Shown: positions 50,697 through 58,894 of the stretch, piece after piece
Numbering within the stretch: the stretch's first letter is position 1
Layout: each line of letters opens with the position of its first letter
Source: Pseudooceanicola marinus
Lineage (GTDB): Bacteria; Pseudomonadota; Alphaproteobacteria; Rhodobacterales; Rhodobacteraceae
Length of the DNA: 64,000 bases
NCBI RefSeq assembly: GCF_020177265.1
Contig: NZ_JAIVMC010000013.1
Location: 1-64,000 of the forward strand
Direction: 5' to 3'
Program-made: the position numbers and the translations under genes
Notes under the pieces: model-generated
The model's input: only the letters and a program-made list of their open reading frames with translations
Databases searched by the model: none
Told to the model about the DNA's origin: nothing

Positions 50697-51467
50697 ATGG
50701 CGACGCTCTTTGACACCACCATCGGCCTCCTCACCGGCAGCCAGTTGGAAGACAATCTCGAAGAGATGCTCTGGTCCCTCACTTCGATCTTCCATCGTCG
50801 CTTCACCCACATTCAGAAGCTCCTTGACGACAATGAGTTCGAGGTCCGGGAAAGTCTGGCCATCCAGGACGGCTCAGAGGTCGCCTCGGTCGAGCTCGAG
50901 CGCCTCCAGATGATCGGGCTCAAGCTCTGGGACCATCGCGACGCCTTCGAGCAGATGCGCGATCTGGCCGTGGACCACTTCTCGGCCGCCACAGGCTCGC
51001 CCTGGCTGCCCCGCACAGGATCCAAGGTCTCGCATCGCGGCCTCACCTCCGCCGTGGTGGATAGCCGGGCCTATCTGTCGGCCAAGCGCCGCAAAGAGAC
51101 CGAGGTGCACTGCCCCGAAGGTACAAGGATCGCCTTCTCGGGCGGGGACTATCACGCCTATGATCTGATCTGGTCCGTTCTCGACGCTACCCACGCCAAA
51201 TACCCCGACATGGTGCTCTTGCACGGTGGCACGCCCAAGGGTGCCGAGATGATTGCGGCCCGCTGGGCAGATACCCGCGGTGTCACCCAGGTGGTCTTCA
51301 AGCCCGACTGGAAGAGCCACGGCAAAGCCGCTCCCTTCAAGCGCAACGACAAGATGCTCGAGACGATGCCCCAAAGTCTGATCGCCACCCCCGGTTCGGG
51401 CATTACCGAGAACATCGTCGACAAGGCCCGCAAGCTGGGGATCCGCATCAAGAGGATCGGGGCTTAG
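50697..51467 (+). CDS. DUF2493 (SLOG-like) plasmid protein, probably 5'-truncated
   Basis: 256 residues. A helical N-terminal part (LEDNLEEMLWSLTSIFHRRF, KLLDDNEFEVRESLAIQDGS) precedes a Rossmann-like DUF2493 domain with RIAFSGGDYHAYDLIWSVLD, LLHGGTPKGAEMIAARWAD and VVFKPDWKSHGKAAPFKRND. The domain is thought to bind nucleotides or derived ligands. Related plasmid proteins that I know start about 40-60 residues earlier, so the ATG at 50697 is probably an internal Met at the junction with the MFS fragment. Function unknown; common on plasmids of this group. Confidence 0.75.
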   Translation: MATLFDTTIGLLTGSQLEDNLEEMLWSLTSIFHRRFTHIQKLLDDNEFEVRESLAIQDGSEVASVELERLQMIGLKLWDHRDAFEQMRDLAVDHFSAATGSPWLPRTGSKVSHRGLTSAVVDSRAYLSAKRRKETEVHCPEGTRIAFSGGDYHAYDLIWSVLDATHAKYPDMVLLHGGTPKGAEMIAARWADTRGVTQVVFKPDWKSHGKAAPFKRNDKMLETMPQSLIATPGSGITENIVDKARKLGIRIKRIGA

Positions 51468-51912
51468 GCCCCGGTTCTACAATGACATCAGTCAGAGCCC
51501 CCTGTGCGGTTCGCTTTATGAGTTCGCAAAGGTGCGCAGTTCTGCGGGATTTGACCTGTCAGACTGCTGAGTGTGTCGATGAGTATTTCTAGCTGGTCAC
51601 TGTCGCGGGCCTTCCTGAAGCCTCAGAACGCTAAGAAAACCGCGAACCAGGACGATCGGTCCCTGCAAGCCGTCATCCCCTGATGGCCGAGCGACGCAGC
51701 GTGACGCTAAGAATCGGCTGGGAAAACCCTGCCGATTCCCTCGGCTTCCCTTCGCACTGAAACGCATTGCTTGCCTGTTTGAGCGCATCGGCTGGTGCAC
51801 TTGGTGGAACCAACCGATTACTGGTTGGGCCTATGGTGATGATGAAGCAATCTGTATCGGATGGGACGGGTTCGCGGTCTGCTTAGCGTTCTGCAGCTTC
51901 GTGCCTCTTGCG

Positions 51913-51928
51913 TTTTGACAGCCGTGCA
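51913..51928 (+). repeat. 16-bp partition-type repeat, copy 1
   Basis: TTTTGACAGCCGTGCA. Identical copies lie at 53415-53430 and 53440-53455, flanking repA. A repeat limited to the partition genes of a repABC replicon is a good candidate for the RepB-binding centromere (parS). Confidence 0.6.
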
Positions 51929-52108
51929 TTCTTGAAAAACTAAATAATATTATATGGTTGCGTCGAAGTTGATGCGGAACGCAATTCGACTTCACATGCG
52001 AGCTTGTGACGGTGTGCCTAGATATTGGGTAGCCAATTTGCGCCATCGCTACACTTTGTCGAGACATCTAGGCTCGCTGGGAGATTGTGTAAGATCGACC
52101 CGCCCGAC

Positions 52109-52135
52109 GAAAAACGTTGTTAAGACTCGTTTTTC
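52109..52135. promoter_or_regulatory. Inverted repeat upstream of repA
   Basis: GAAAAACG (52109-52116) and CGTTTTTC (52128-52135), perfect 8-base arms, 12-base loop. It lies 60 bp before repA and is a possible operator for RepA autorepression. No clear promoter hexamers were assigned. Confidence 0.4.
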
Positions 52136-52196
52136 CGTGTAGATGACACTTTAATGAGCGAAATCGCCGAAAAAGCGATATTTAGAGGGCAGGCGG

Positions 52197-53408
52197 ATGA
52201 GAGAACGGTCTTTTGCGGCTGATACGAAGGATCAACCCTTCGACGAGATCATCCTACAGCAAGGAGAGTTGATTTCCGACCGCCTCAATATGTTGCGGCA
52301 GGAACAGTATCCTCCGGACGCCCAAAAAGGTCTGCGTCAGTTTTCGTTGGCCGAGGTTGCCTACTATCTCGGTGTGACCCAGTCGACCATTAAGAAGCTT
52401 CATCTCGAAGGCAAAGGTCCTGAACCTGAAACATCGTCTTCTGGGAGGCGCAGCTACTCGGCCGAGCAGATGCTTGAGCTGAGAGCTTATCTCGATAAGC
52501 ATGGTCGTCCCGGAAAGCGCCGTTATGTCCCCTATCGGCAGCCTGGCGAAGAACTGCACGTTGTGTCCGTCGTGAACTTCAAAGGTGGCTCCGGAAAAAC
52601 CACTACCGCCGCCCACCTCGCGCAGCACTTGGCGTTGAAAGGGCATCGAGTTCTTGCGATCGACTTGGACCCCCAAGCCTCGCTCACAGCTTTGCACGGC
52701 ATTCAGCCAGAACTCGACGACGTGCCTTCGCTCTACGAGACACTTCGGTATGATGACGAGCGCAAACCGATCTCGGAGGTGATCCGGCCAACAAACTTCC
52801 CCAACCTAGATATCGTTCCGGCAAGTCTTGAGCTTCAAGAGTACGAATACGATACCCCGGTCGCTTTGACGAGCAGCGATTCCCATGAGGGCCGTGCCTT
52901 CTTCACTCGTATATCGAAGGCGCTTAACGAGGTTGAAGATCGCTATGACGTGGTCGTAATCGATTGTCCTCCTCAGCTGGGCTACCTCACGCTCACTGCT
53001 CTGACGGCTTCATCTTCGGTAATTGTGACAGTCCATCCTCAGATGCTGGACGTCATGTCGATGAGCCAGTTTCTCCTGATGCTGGGCGGGATCATGAAGA
53101 CGATCCGTGATGCTGGAGCGAACATGCGCCTGAAGTGGTTCCGTTACCTCGTAACGCGATTTGAACCAACGGACGGTCCCCAAAAGCAGATGGTTGGGTT
53201 CCTCCAGGCGATGTTCCCAAATCAGATGCTGTCGAATCCTATGTTGAAATCTACGGCGATCTCCGATGCTGGGATTACCAAGCAGACGCTTTACGAAGTT
53301 GAACGGTCTCAGTTCGTGCGGACAACTTACGACCGCGCCGTGACGTCTTTAAATGATGTGAACGACGAAATCGCTGAACTGATCCATAGGGCTTGGGGGC
53401 GAGAGTGA
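52197..53408 (+). CDS. repA: RepA partition ATPase (ParA family)
   Basis: 403 residues. N-terminal helix-turn-helix (FSLAEVAYYLGVTQSTIKKL) for operator binding, then ParA ATPase with the deviant Walker A KGGSGKTTT (about residues 119-127), VLAIDLDPQASLTAL and VVVIDCPPQLGYLTL. It segregates plasmid copies with RepB and represses the operon. First gene of the repABC set, followed by two copies of the 16-bp repeat and repB. Confidence 0.95.
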   Translation: MRERSFAADTKDQPFDEIILQQGELISDRLNMLRQEQYPPDAQKGLRQFSLAEVAYYLGVTQSTIKKLHLEGKGPEPETSSSGRRSYSAEQMLELRAYLDKHGRPGKRRYVPYRQPGEELHVVSVVNFKGGSGKTTTAAHLAQHLALKGHRVLAIDLDPQASLTALHGIQPELDDVPSLYETLRYDDERKPISEVIRPTNFPNLDIVPASLELQEYEYDTPVALTSSDSHEGRAFFTRISKALNEVEDRYDVVVIDCPPQLGYLTLTALTASSSVIVTVHPQMLDVMSMSQFLLMLGGIMKTIRDAGANMRLKWFRYLVTRFEPTDGPQKQMVGFLQAMFPNQMLSNPMLKSTAISDAGITKQTLYEVERSQFVRTTYDRAVTSLNDVNDEIAELIHRAWGRE

Positions 53409-53414
53409 CTGTGG

Positions 53415-53455
53415 TTTTGACAGCCGTGCAGAACGCTAGTTTTGACAGCCGTGCA
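53415..53455 (+). repeat. 16-bp partition-type repeats, copies 2 and 3
   Basis: TTTTGACAGCCGTGCA at 53415-53430 and 53440-53455, 25 bp start to start (about two and a half helix turns). They fill the gap between repA and repB. Candidate parS/centromere cluster together with copy 1 at 51,913. Confidence 0.65.
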
Positions 53456-53511
53456 ACTGTCGAAATGCGGGCTGCGCGCCGGTTGGATTCTGACGAAAGG
53501 GAGATGGCTTG

Positions 53512-54507
53512 ATGGCTCGCAAAGACCTCCTGAAGAGCGTTATGGCCGGTTCGACGGAACAGTCGAAGGATTCCGGTCGCTCTGGATACGCGATGCGCGG
53601 TGCTTCGAAATCGATGAAGGTTTCAATCGATAGCCTTGCGGAGAACTCGAAGCGTCTCCTTGAAGGCGAAACCATTGTCGAGATCGATCCGAAATTGATC
53701 GATGTGTCATTCGTTTCGGATCGGCTTAGTGATGACGATGTTGCTTTCGACGAACTGAAAGCATCGATCGCAGCGGGTCGCCAGGACACGCCAGTATTGC
53801 TTAGACCGCATCCGGAAGCGGATGGCCGCTATATGATCGTCTTTGGGCATCGCCGTGTGCGAGTTGCATCGGCGCTCGGCCGTAAGGTTCGCGCAGTTGT
53901 AAAGCCAATGGACGATGTGGCTCATGTTCTTGCTCAAGGGCAGGAAAACACTGCGCGCGCAGATCTCTCATTTATTGAGAAGGCCCTATTTGCGAGGAGC
54001 CTCTTGGATATGGGGCAAGCAAAGGATGTGATCCAGTCTGCCCTTACCATCGATGGGACGTTGCTTTCACGGATGCTGTCAGTGGCGCAGAACGTCCCTC
54101 GGCACGTCATCGAACAGATTGGGCCGGCCAAGCAGATTGGGCGTGATCGCTGGGAAGACTTCAAGAAGTTGGCTTCGGAACCATCGAATGGCAAGATCCT
54201 CAAGGGAGCTTTGGAGTTCGACGGGTTTCAAAACCTCGACAGTGATGCTCGCTTTGAGTTCCTGCACAGCAAGCTGGCAGAAGCGGGCAGGGCGCCGAAG
54301 CGCCGAAAAACGCGTGCTACGCCCAAGAAACGAACCTGGACTGCCGGCAAAGGCCGCATCAAGGGAGTCATCGGTCGTTCCGGAAAGGCATTCAGCATTT
54401 CGCTTACGGCACAAGATTCAACCGAGTTCGGGGACTTTCTCTCGGGTCGGCTTGATCAGCTGTACAGCGAATTCCTCGCTACGAAAGAGGAGCAGTCAGA
54501 ACAATGA
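53512..54507 (+). CDS. repB: RepB partition protein (ParB family)
   Basis: 331 residues from the ATG at 53512 (AGGGAG upstream). ParB/Srx domain: LKASIAAGRQDTPVLLRPHP, YMIVFGHRRVRVASALGRKV, ENTARADLSFIEKALFARSL. A helix-turn-helix follows (AKDVIQSALTIDGTLLSRML), and the C-terminal part is basic (RAPKRRKTRATPKKRTW). RepB binds the centromere and loads on DNA. It is between repA and repC in the canonical order, separated from repC by 160 bp. Confidence 0.94.
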   Translation: MARKDLLKSVMAGSTEQSKDSGRSGYAMRGASKSMKVSIDSLAENSKRLLEGETIVEIDPKLIDVSFVSDRLSDDDVAFDELKASIAAGRQDTPVLLRPHPEADGRYMIVFGHRRVRVASALGRKVRAVVKPMDDVAHVLAQGQENTARADLSFIEKALFARSLLDMGQAKDVIQSALTIDGTLLSRMLSVAQNVPRHVIEQIGPAKQIGRDRWEDFKKLASEPSNGKILKGALEFDGFQNLDSDARFEFLHSKLAEAGRAPKRRKTRATPKKRTWTAGKGRIKGVIGRSGKAFSISLTAQDSTEFGDFLSGRLDQLYSEFLATKEEQSEQ

Positions 54508-54667
54508 TCTAGGCAAAAGAAAAGCCCCCAAGCAGCGTGGCCTGAGAGCTAATCTGAAAAGTTTGGTCGCTTAGAAGATATCTCTCCCGCGAATCACTGT
54601 CAACAAGAACGCCACTTCGGCGAACGGCTTTCTTTTGCCTCCACATAACTGGAGGTGAGAAACAGGC
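54508..54667 (-). other. repB-repC intergenic region, expected site of antisense RNA
   Basis: 160 bp without a gene. On the minus strand a G-rich run is followed by CTTTTCTTTT at its left end (54,515-54,530), which could end an antisense RNA as in other repABC plasmids, but the hairpin before it is weak. AACTGGAGGTGAG precedes the repC start. Confidence 0.35.
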
Positions 54668-55948
54668 ATGAAACATACAGGTTGGCGCAAGCCGACACCG
54701 GGTCTTGGCATTGCAGCGCAGCTTGCCCAAGCCGGTGAACGGGTGGCTGTATCCAAATCGCGGGCCCTCGTGGCGGTGAAGCGCGTGGGCGTGTACATTG
54801 GACTCAAGGCCGGAGATGTGATGCTCCTCGACACGCTCGGGGCGTTTACACAGGCCCAGGACTGGGAGGAGGGGCAGCGTCCGATCGTCTGGGCGTCAAA
54901 CGCCTATCTGATGGAGCAGACCGGGTTCTCGCTCTCCGCGCTCAAGCGCCATGCTCGGCGTCTGGCCGAGATCGGCGTGATTTCCTTCCAGGACAGCCCC
55001 AACGGCAAGCGTTGGGGCCGCAGAGACGCTGAGGGGCGCATCGTCGAGGCCTACGGCTTCGATCTCTCGCCGCTGTCGGCGCGTGTTGAGGAATTCGACG
55101 AGCTTCATGCCGAGTTGCAGGCTGAACGCGAACTCTGCCAGCGCCTGAAGCGCCAGATCACTGTTGCACGCCGGATGATCCGCGCGCGCATCGAAGCGGC
55201 CGTCAGCAGCGCGCTGCGTGGGCCCTGGGCGCAGTTCGCCGGGCTCTTCGAGGAGCTTCTGGATCGGTTGCCGCGCCGTCATGAAGCCTCCGAACAGCTT
55301 GTGCGGCTGCTAACTTGGTTCAAGGAGCTCCAGGAGCGCGTCGAAGCTGCCTATCTCAATGCAACTGAGGTCGTCCAACCTGTGAAAAACAGGCCCGAAA
55401 CCAAGGAACGAGTTTCTGAGAAGACCCAAGAAATGAACCCCAGGGAGGTCATTTCTGACACCCACATACTAATTACAAACCAACTTAATCCTGTAAAATG
55501 TAATTCCTCAGAAAATGAGGAAGCGGCGAGTGGTGCGCCCAATGTTCGACCCGACGAACAGGTTGATAGGGAGTTGGACGTGTGGGTCACCGAGGTCAGC
55601 AAGAAGCGGACGGCGCTGGACCTGCCCACCGTGATGCAGGCTTGTCCCGAATTCGCGTCCTGGGCGCGCAATATGGATGGGTTCCTGAAGGATTGGGGCG
55701 ATCTCCACCGGGTCGCGGGTCAACTGAGGCCGATGATCGGGGTATCTGAGCATGCCTGGAACGTAGCGCAGGACCGGCTCGGCAAACAGGTGGCGACAGC
55801 GGCGCTGGCGCTTGTCTTCGAGAAGCATTGTGCGGGCGAGGTTTCGTCGCCGGGCGGCTATCTGCGCGGCATGGTCGAGAAGGCCGGGGCAGGCGAGCTG
55901 CATCTCGAGCGCAGCTTCTACGGCAGGCTCAGCGGGCTGGCGGCGTGA
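54668..55948 (+). CDS. repC: RepC replication initiator of the repABC replicon
   Basis: 426 residues, ATG after TGGAGGTGAG. N-terminal WRKPTPGLGIAAQLAQAGE is the standard RepC start; a winged helix follows (YLMEQTGFSLSALKRHARRL). The C-terminal domain ends SSPGGYLRGMVEKAGAGEL. The AT-rich middle (55,456-55,526) is the likely origin. It initiates replication in cis. The other RepC in the window (25,931) shares the YLRGM ending but little else. Confidence 0.95.
   Translation: MKHTGWRKPTPGLGIAAQLAQAGERVAVSKSRALVAVKRVGVYIGLKAGDVMLLDTLGAFTQAQDWEEGQRPIVWASNAYLMEQTGFSLSALKRHARRLAEIGVISFQDSPNGKRWGRRDAEGRIVEAYGFDLSPLSARVEEFDELHAELQAERELCQRLKRQITVARRMIRARIEAAVSSALRGPWAQFAGLFEELLDRLPRRHEASEQLVRLLTWFKELQERVEAAYLNATEVVQPVKNRPETKERVSEKTQEMNPREVISDTHILITNQLNPVKCNSSENEEAASGAPNVRPDEQVDRELDVWVTEVSKKRTALDLPTVMQACPEFASWARNMDGFLKDWGDLHRVAGQLRPMIGVSEHAWNVAQDRLGKQVATAALALVFEKHCAGEVSSPGGYLRGMVEKAGAGELHLERSFYGRLSGLAA
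55456..55526 (+). other. AT-rich segment inside repC, candidate origin
   Basis: The codons read TTTCTGACACCCACATAC to AGAAAATGAGG with AATTACAAACC, AATCCTGTAAAATG between, clearly more AT-rich than the surrounding gene. The origin of repABC plasmids is established to lie inside repC in such a stretch. Confidence 0.5.
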
Positions 55949-55960
55949 TGGGGCAGGGGA

Positions 55961-57058
55961 TCAGAGGCCGGCGGCCTTGGTCAGGTTCACGCGGAACCGA
56001 TCGCGTCTGCGCTGGTAGCGGCGGGTCATCTCGGCCGAGGCATGTCCGAGATGTTTCTGGACGTAGCGCTCGTCGACTTCTGCCGAACTGGCGAGACCAG
56101 CACGCAAGCTGTGACCGGAGAACAGAGTCAGTCGTTCTTTCTCGGGCAGCTCCGATCGGATGCCGGCATCGAGGACCGTACGCTTGATCAGGCGTGCAAC
56201 ATGTTTGTCGTTCAGCCGCGTTTCGGTCGTCCGTTTGCCATCGCGCGTGATGCCGACGAAAACCGGACCGAAGTCAATCTTTGCGAAATGCAGCCATTGC
56301 TTCAGCGCATGCACGGGGCAGGTCTGATCCCTCGAGCCGCGACCGATCTCGACCTCGCGCCAGCCGGTCTTGGCGTTGAGAGTGAGCAGGGCGCCTTTGT
56401 CGAAGATCTGGATCCAGCCACCGGACTCCGGTGTGTCGTCCTTCTGCACGTCGAGGCTGACGATTTCCGAGCGGCGCAGACCTCCGGCATAGCCGAGCAG
56501 CAGGATTGCCCGATCCCGCAGCCCGCGCAGATCATAGGGCAGAGTGGCGACCATCGCGACGATGTCCTCGGCCAGGATTGCTTCCTTCTGAACCGGCGGG
56601 CGCGCATGCTTGCGCTTGATTCCTGCCAGCACCGTGGCGATGTGCCGGTTCTTGCGATCTAAGGTGAAACCCCGCTGCGCATAGTTCCAGGCGAGACCGG
56701 ACAGGCGGCGGTCGATGGTTGAGACGGATAAGGCAGGGGAGGAACCTGATCCGGACGCAAGATCGGCGAGATAAAGGCCGATCATCTCAGCAGACGGAGG
56801 CAGCGGTTCCGCGCCCTTCATCCGGCACCAGCGCGCGAAATGCGCCCAGTCTTTCGCGTAGGCTTTCAGCGTGTTGTCGGAGGCTGCGGCGCGCGCATAG
56901 TCGCGGGCGGTGTCCACCAGGCGATCGAGCGTGCCGGAGCCAGCCACATACGCGGGCAGGGCGATCCCATCGCTTCTGTCTTGACCTCTCTCGTCGCCTT
57001 GAGCATCAACAGACTTACCCGAATGCGATGACATCGAATTCTCGTTGTCTGAGTCCAT
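55961..57058 (-). CDS. Tyrosine recombinase/integrase
   Basis: 365 residues. N-terminal SAM-like domain (NTLKAYAKDWAHFARWCRMK) and catalytic domain with first Arg in GYAGGLRRSEIVSLD, HSLRAGLASSA (His-x-x-Arg), LGHASAEMTRRY and the Tyr nucleophile in RRYQRR. All catalytic residues are present. It is convergent with repC (12-bp gap). Plasmid-borne recombinases of this kind often resolve multimers or integrate elements; the inverted repeats just upstream (57,069-57,194) could be its site. Confidence 0.9.
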   Translation of the reverse strand: MDSDNENSMSSHSGKSVDAQGDERGQDRSDGIALPAYVAGSGTLDRLVDTARDYARAAASDNTLKAYAKDWAHFARWCRMKGAEPLPPSAEMIGLYLADLASGSGSSPALSVSTIDRRLSGLAWNYAQRGFTLDRKNRHIATVLAGIKRKHARPPVQKEAILAEDIVAMVATLPYDLRGLRDRAILLLGYAGGLRRSEIVSLDVQKDDTPESGGWIQIFDKGALLTLNAKTGWREVEIGRGSRDQTCPVHALKQWLHFAKIDFGPVFVGITRDGKRTTETRLNDKHVARLIKRTVLDAGIRSELPEKERLTLFSGHSLRAGLASSAEVDERYVQKHLGHASAEMTRRYQRRRDRFRVNLTKAAGL

Positions 57059-57068
57059 TCATTCCCCG

Positions 57069-57194
57069 AAAATTTGCTAATTTTGAGACCGTGCTGCAGC
57101 CTATTCTACAATGTCCGATAATGCAAATTTATTGGACATCAGTACGTTCGGCAAGGCGGGGCGCTTTGAATGTTATTTTCTGGATAAAAGCGCC
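57069..57194. repeat. Cluster of inverted repeats upstream of the recombinase gene
   Basis: Three dyads in 126 bp: AAAATT-TGCT-AATTTT (57069-57084); 11-base arms with one mismatch around a 7-base centre (57111-57121 and 57129-57139, ATGTCCGATAA / TTTATTGGACAT type); and GGCGCTTT/AAAGCGCC (57160-57167, 57187-57194). The middle one has the 11-7-11 geometry of a tyrosine recombinase core site. Confidence 0.5.
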
Positions 57195-57215
57195 GCTATG
57201 GTGCAGGCTCTGCGC

Positions 57216-58100
57216 ATGACATTTGCGCCGCCGAACCACACCAGGACCTTAGACCCCCAGCCCGGGATACCGCCCTGGATCCGCGGTGCGCGGTCTGAAT
57301 CCCCTGAAGATGCTGCGTTTTCGTCGGGCGCGGTGCTGAGTCATCTGCACCTTGTGTTGGGTCGTGAGGCCGTGCCGCAGGCGCTGCTGCGGGACCGCCT
57401 GGCGCTGCGGGCGGCGGAGGCTTGTGTCGCGTTTTCCGGGCGTCCGGAGCGGGCAGCGGAGCTGCGCGATGCGATCCACCTCCTCCGCCCGGGCGACCTG
57501 CCCGGACCGGCCGGCGAAATCTGCTTGGAATGGCGGCGTGCGGTGGATCGGCCGGTGTCCGTCAAGGCTCTCGCCCGTGCTCTGCCGCATGTCGAGGCAA
57601 GTTTGATTTCCAGCTGGCTTGACGCAGGACGGGGAACGCCGGTGACGCGCGCGGCGATGGTTCTGGAAGCGGTATGCACGCAGGCGCCGCGTGTCGATGT
57701 GCCCGCGTTGGTTCTTGCCGATACGGCCCTCGCCCAGGCGCTTGGCTGGACCCATGTGGTGCCGCTGCTGGCCGCGGGCCTCAAGCGCGCCGATTTGCGC
57801 AAGAGGGGCGAGGACCTGCGGCTGGCCTGTCATCGGGCGCTTCTTGCATCCGGGGTTGAGGTCGTGCGGCAGGCCGCCGACCTCACCCGCCGGGCGGCGC
57901 ATCTGAAGGCGATCACCCCCAAGCTGCGCGCCAAGGGGGCGGGCGCCGCCGTCGAGATCTTCCTGACCCGCGACGCGGTGGCCCCCTCGGCCATGCCGTT
58001 GCCCGATCGCGCCGCGCGGCGGCTCTGCGACCGTCTGGTCGCTCTCGGCGCGGTGCGCGAGCTGACGGGCCGAGACACCTTCCGGCTCTACGGGGTCTGA
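57216..58100 (+). CDS. DUF1403 family protein
   Basis: About 294 residues from the ATG at 57216; upstream in-frame methionines at 57111 and 57198 would run through the inverted repeats. The DUF1403 pattern is plain: PLEDAAF-like SPEDAAFSSGAVLSHLHLVL, LRDRLALRAAEACVAFSGR, LRDAIHLLRPGDLPGPAG, and a C-terminal winged-helix-like end (RLCDRLVALGAVRELTGRDT). Proteins of this family pair with ScpB on alphaproteobacterial plasmids, as here (next start 3 bp after the stop), and may help in plasmid structure or segregation. Confidence 0.82.
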   Translation: MTFAPPNHTRTLDPQPGIPPWIRGARSESPEDAAFSSGAVLSHLHLVLGREAVPQALLRDRLALRAAEACVAFSGRPERAAELRDAIHLLRPGDLPGPAGEICLEWRRAVDRPVSVKALARALPHVEASLISSWLDAGRGTPVTRAAMVLEAVCTQAPRVDVPALVLADTALAQALGWTHVVPLLAAGLKRADLRKRGEDLRLACHRALLASGVEVVRQAADLTRRAAHLKAITPKLRAKGAGAAVEIFLTRDAVAPSAMPLPDRAARRLCDRLVALGAVRELTGRDTFRLYGV

Positions 58101-58103
58101 GCG

Positions 58104-58718
58104 ATGGCCAAGGATCGACGCGAGCCTGAGCTTGACCGTGAGCTGGCGGACCTGCCGCCGGAGTTGCGCTGGTGCGAATGGATGCGCCGGATCGAGGCCG
58201 TGCTCTTTGCCTCTGCCTCGCCGGTGCCGCGCGAGGATCTGGCGCGGATCGTGGGGCAGGGGGCCTCGGTCGACCTGCTGGTCGCGGACCTCGCCGCCGA
58301 TCTCGGGGGCCGGGCGTTTGAGATCGCGCAGGTCGCCGGTGGCTGGATGTTCCGCACGCGCGCGGCCTACGCGCCCGCGATCCGGGCTGCGGCAGATGTC
58401 GGGGATCAATTACTGGATCTGAATGAATTCGACATCGCGGTGCTGGCCGCCATCGCCTACCACCAGCCGATCACCCGCGACGGGTTAAAGGATATCTTCG
58501 GCAAGGAGATCAGCCGTGACTTGATCGGCCGCCTGCACGCACAGGACCTGATCGGCACCGGGCCGAGGGCGCCGCGCCGCGGGGCGCCCTATACCTTCGT
58601 GACGACCGCGCAGTTCCTGGTCGCCTTTGGTCTCGAAACGCTCGCGGACCTGCCGGAGCGGGAGCAGTTGGCGGATGCGGGGATTGTTGGTGAGCCGACA
58701 CAAGTTGGCGTTGGCTGA
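58104..58718 (+). CDS. scpB: ScpB-type segregation/condensation protein
   Basis: 204 residues with two winged-helix domains: WMRRIEAVLFASASPVPRED at the N-terminus and LDLNEFDIAVLAAIAYHQPI with ITRDGLKDIFGKEISRDLIG in the second. RAPRRGAPYTFVTTAQFLVAFG (ScpB C-terminal wing) follows. ScpB bridges SMC and kleisin; plasmid copies occur without ScpA or SMC and are paired with DUF1403. Their clients are unknown. It forms a two-gene operon with the DUF1403 gene. Confidence 0.9.
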   Translation: MAKDRREPELDRELADLPPELRWCEWMRRIEAVLFASASPVPREDLARIVGQGASVDLLVADLAADLGGRAFEIAQVAGGWMFRTRAAYAPAIRAAADVGDQLLDLNEFDIAVLAAIAYHQPITRDGLKDIFGKEISRDLIGRLHAQDLIGTGPRAPRRGAPYTFVTTAQFLVAFGLETLADLPEREQLADAGIVGEPTQVGVG

Positions 58719-58894
58719 GCTTCCACTCATGTTCACGATTAATTCAGCGCAATACAGGTTGGGCGATAGGGATGCTCTAGCGCCACTCTGCGCCGGGCGT
58801 TTTGGCGATTTCTCTGGTCCGTTGAAGGATTTATGTATAGAATTTCGACGTAACATGCGTCGAGAAAAAACCTCGAAGAAAGAGCAGCTTAACC

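Larger units (their letters stand above)
51468..52196. other. Gene-free region upstream of repA
   Basis: No convincing gene. It holds a stable dyad at 51712-51737 (AATCGGC-T-GGG, loop AAAA, CCC-T-GCCGATT), one copy of the 16-bp TTTTGACAGCCGTGCA repeat (51913-51928), an AT-rich stretch (51,930-51,960), and an inverted repeat GAAAAACG/CGTTTTTC (52109-52135) just ahead of repA. These are candidates for centromere, operator and promoter functions of the replicon. Confidence 0.6.

Noticed and set aside
51597-51800. 67-codon minus-strand ORF upstream of repA
   Set aside because: No ribosome site, signal, domain or neighbour support; the region looks regulatory.
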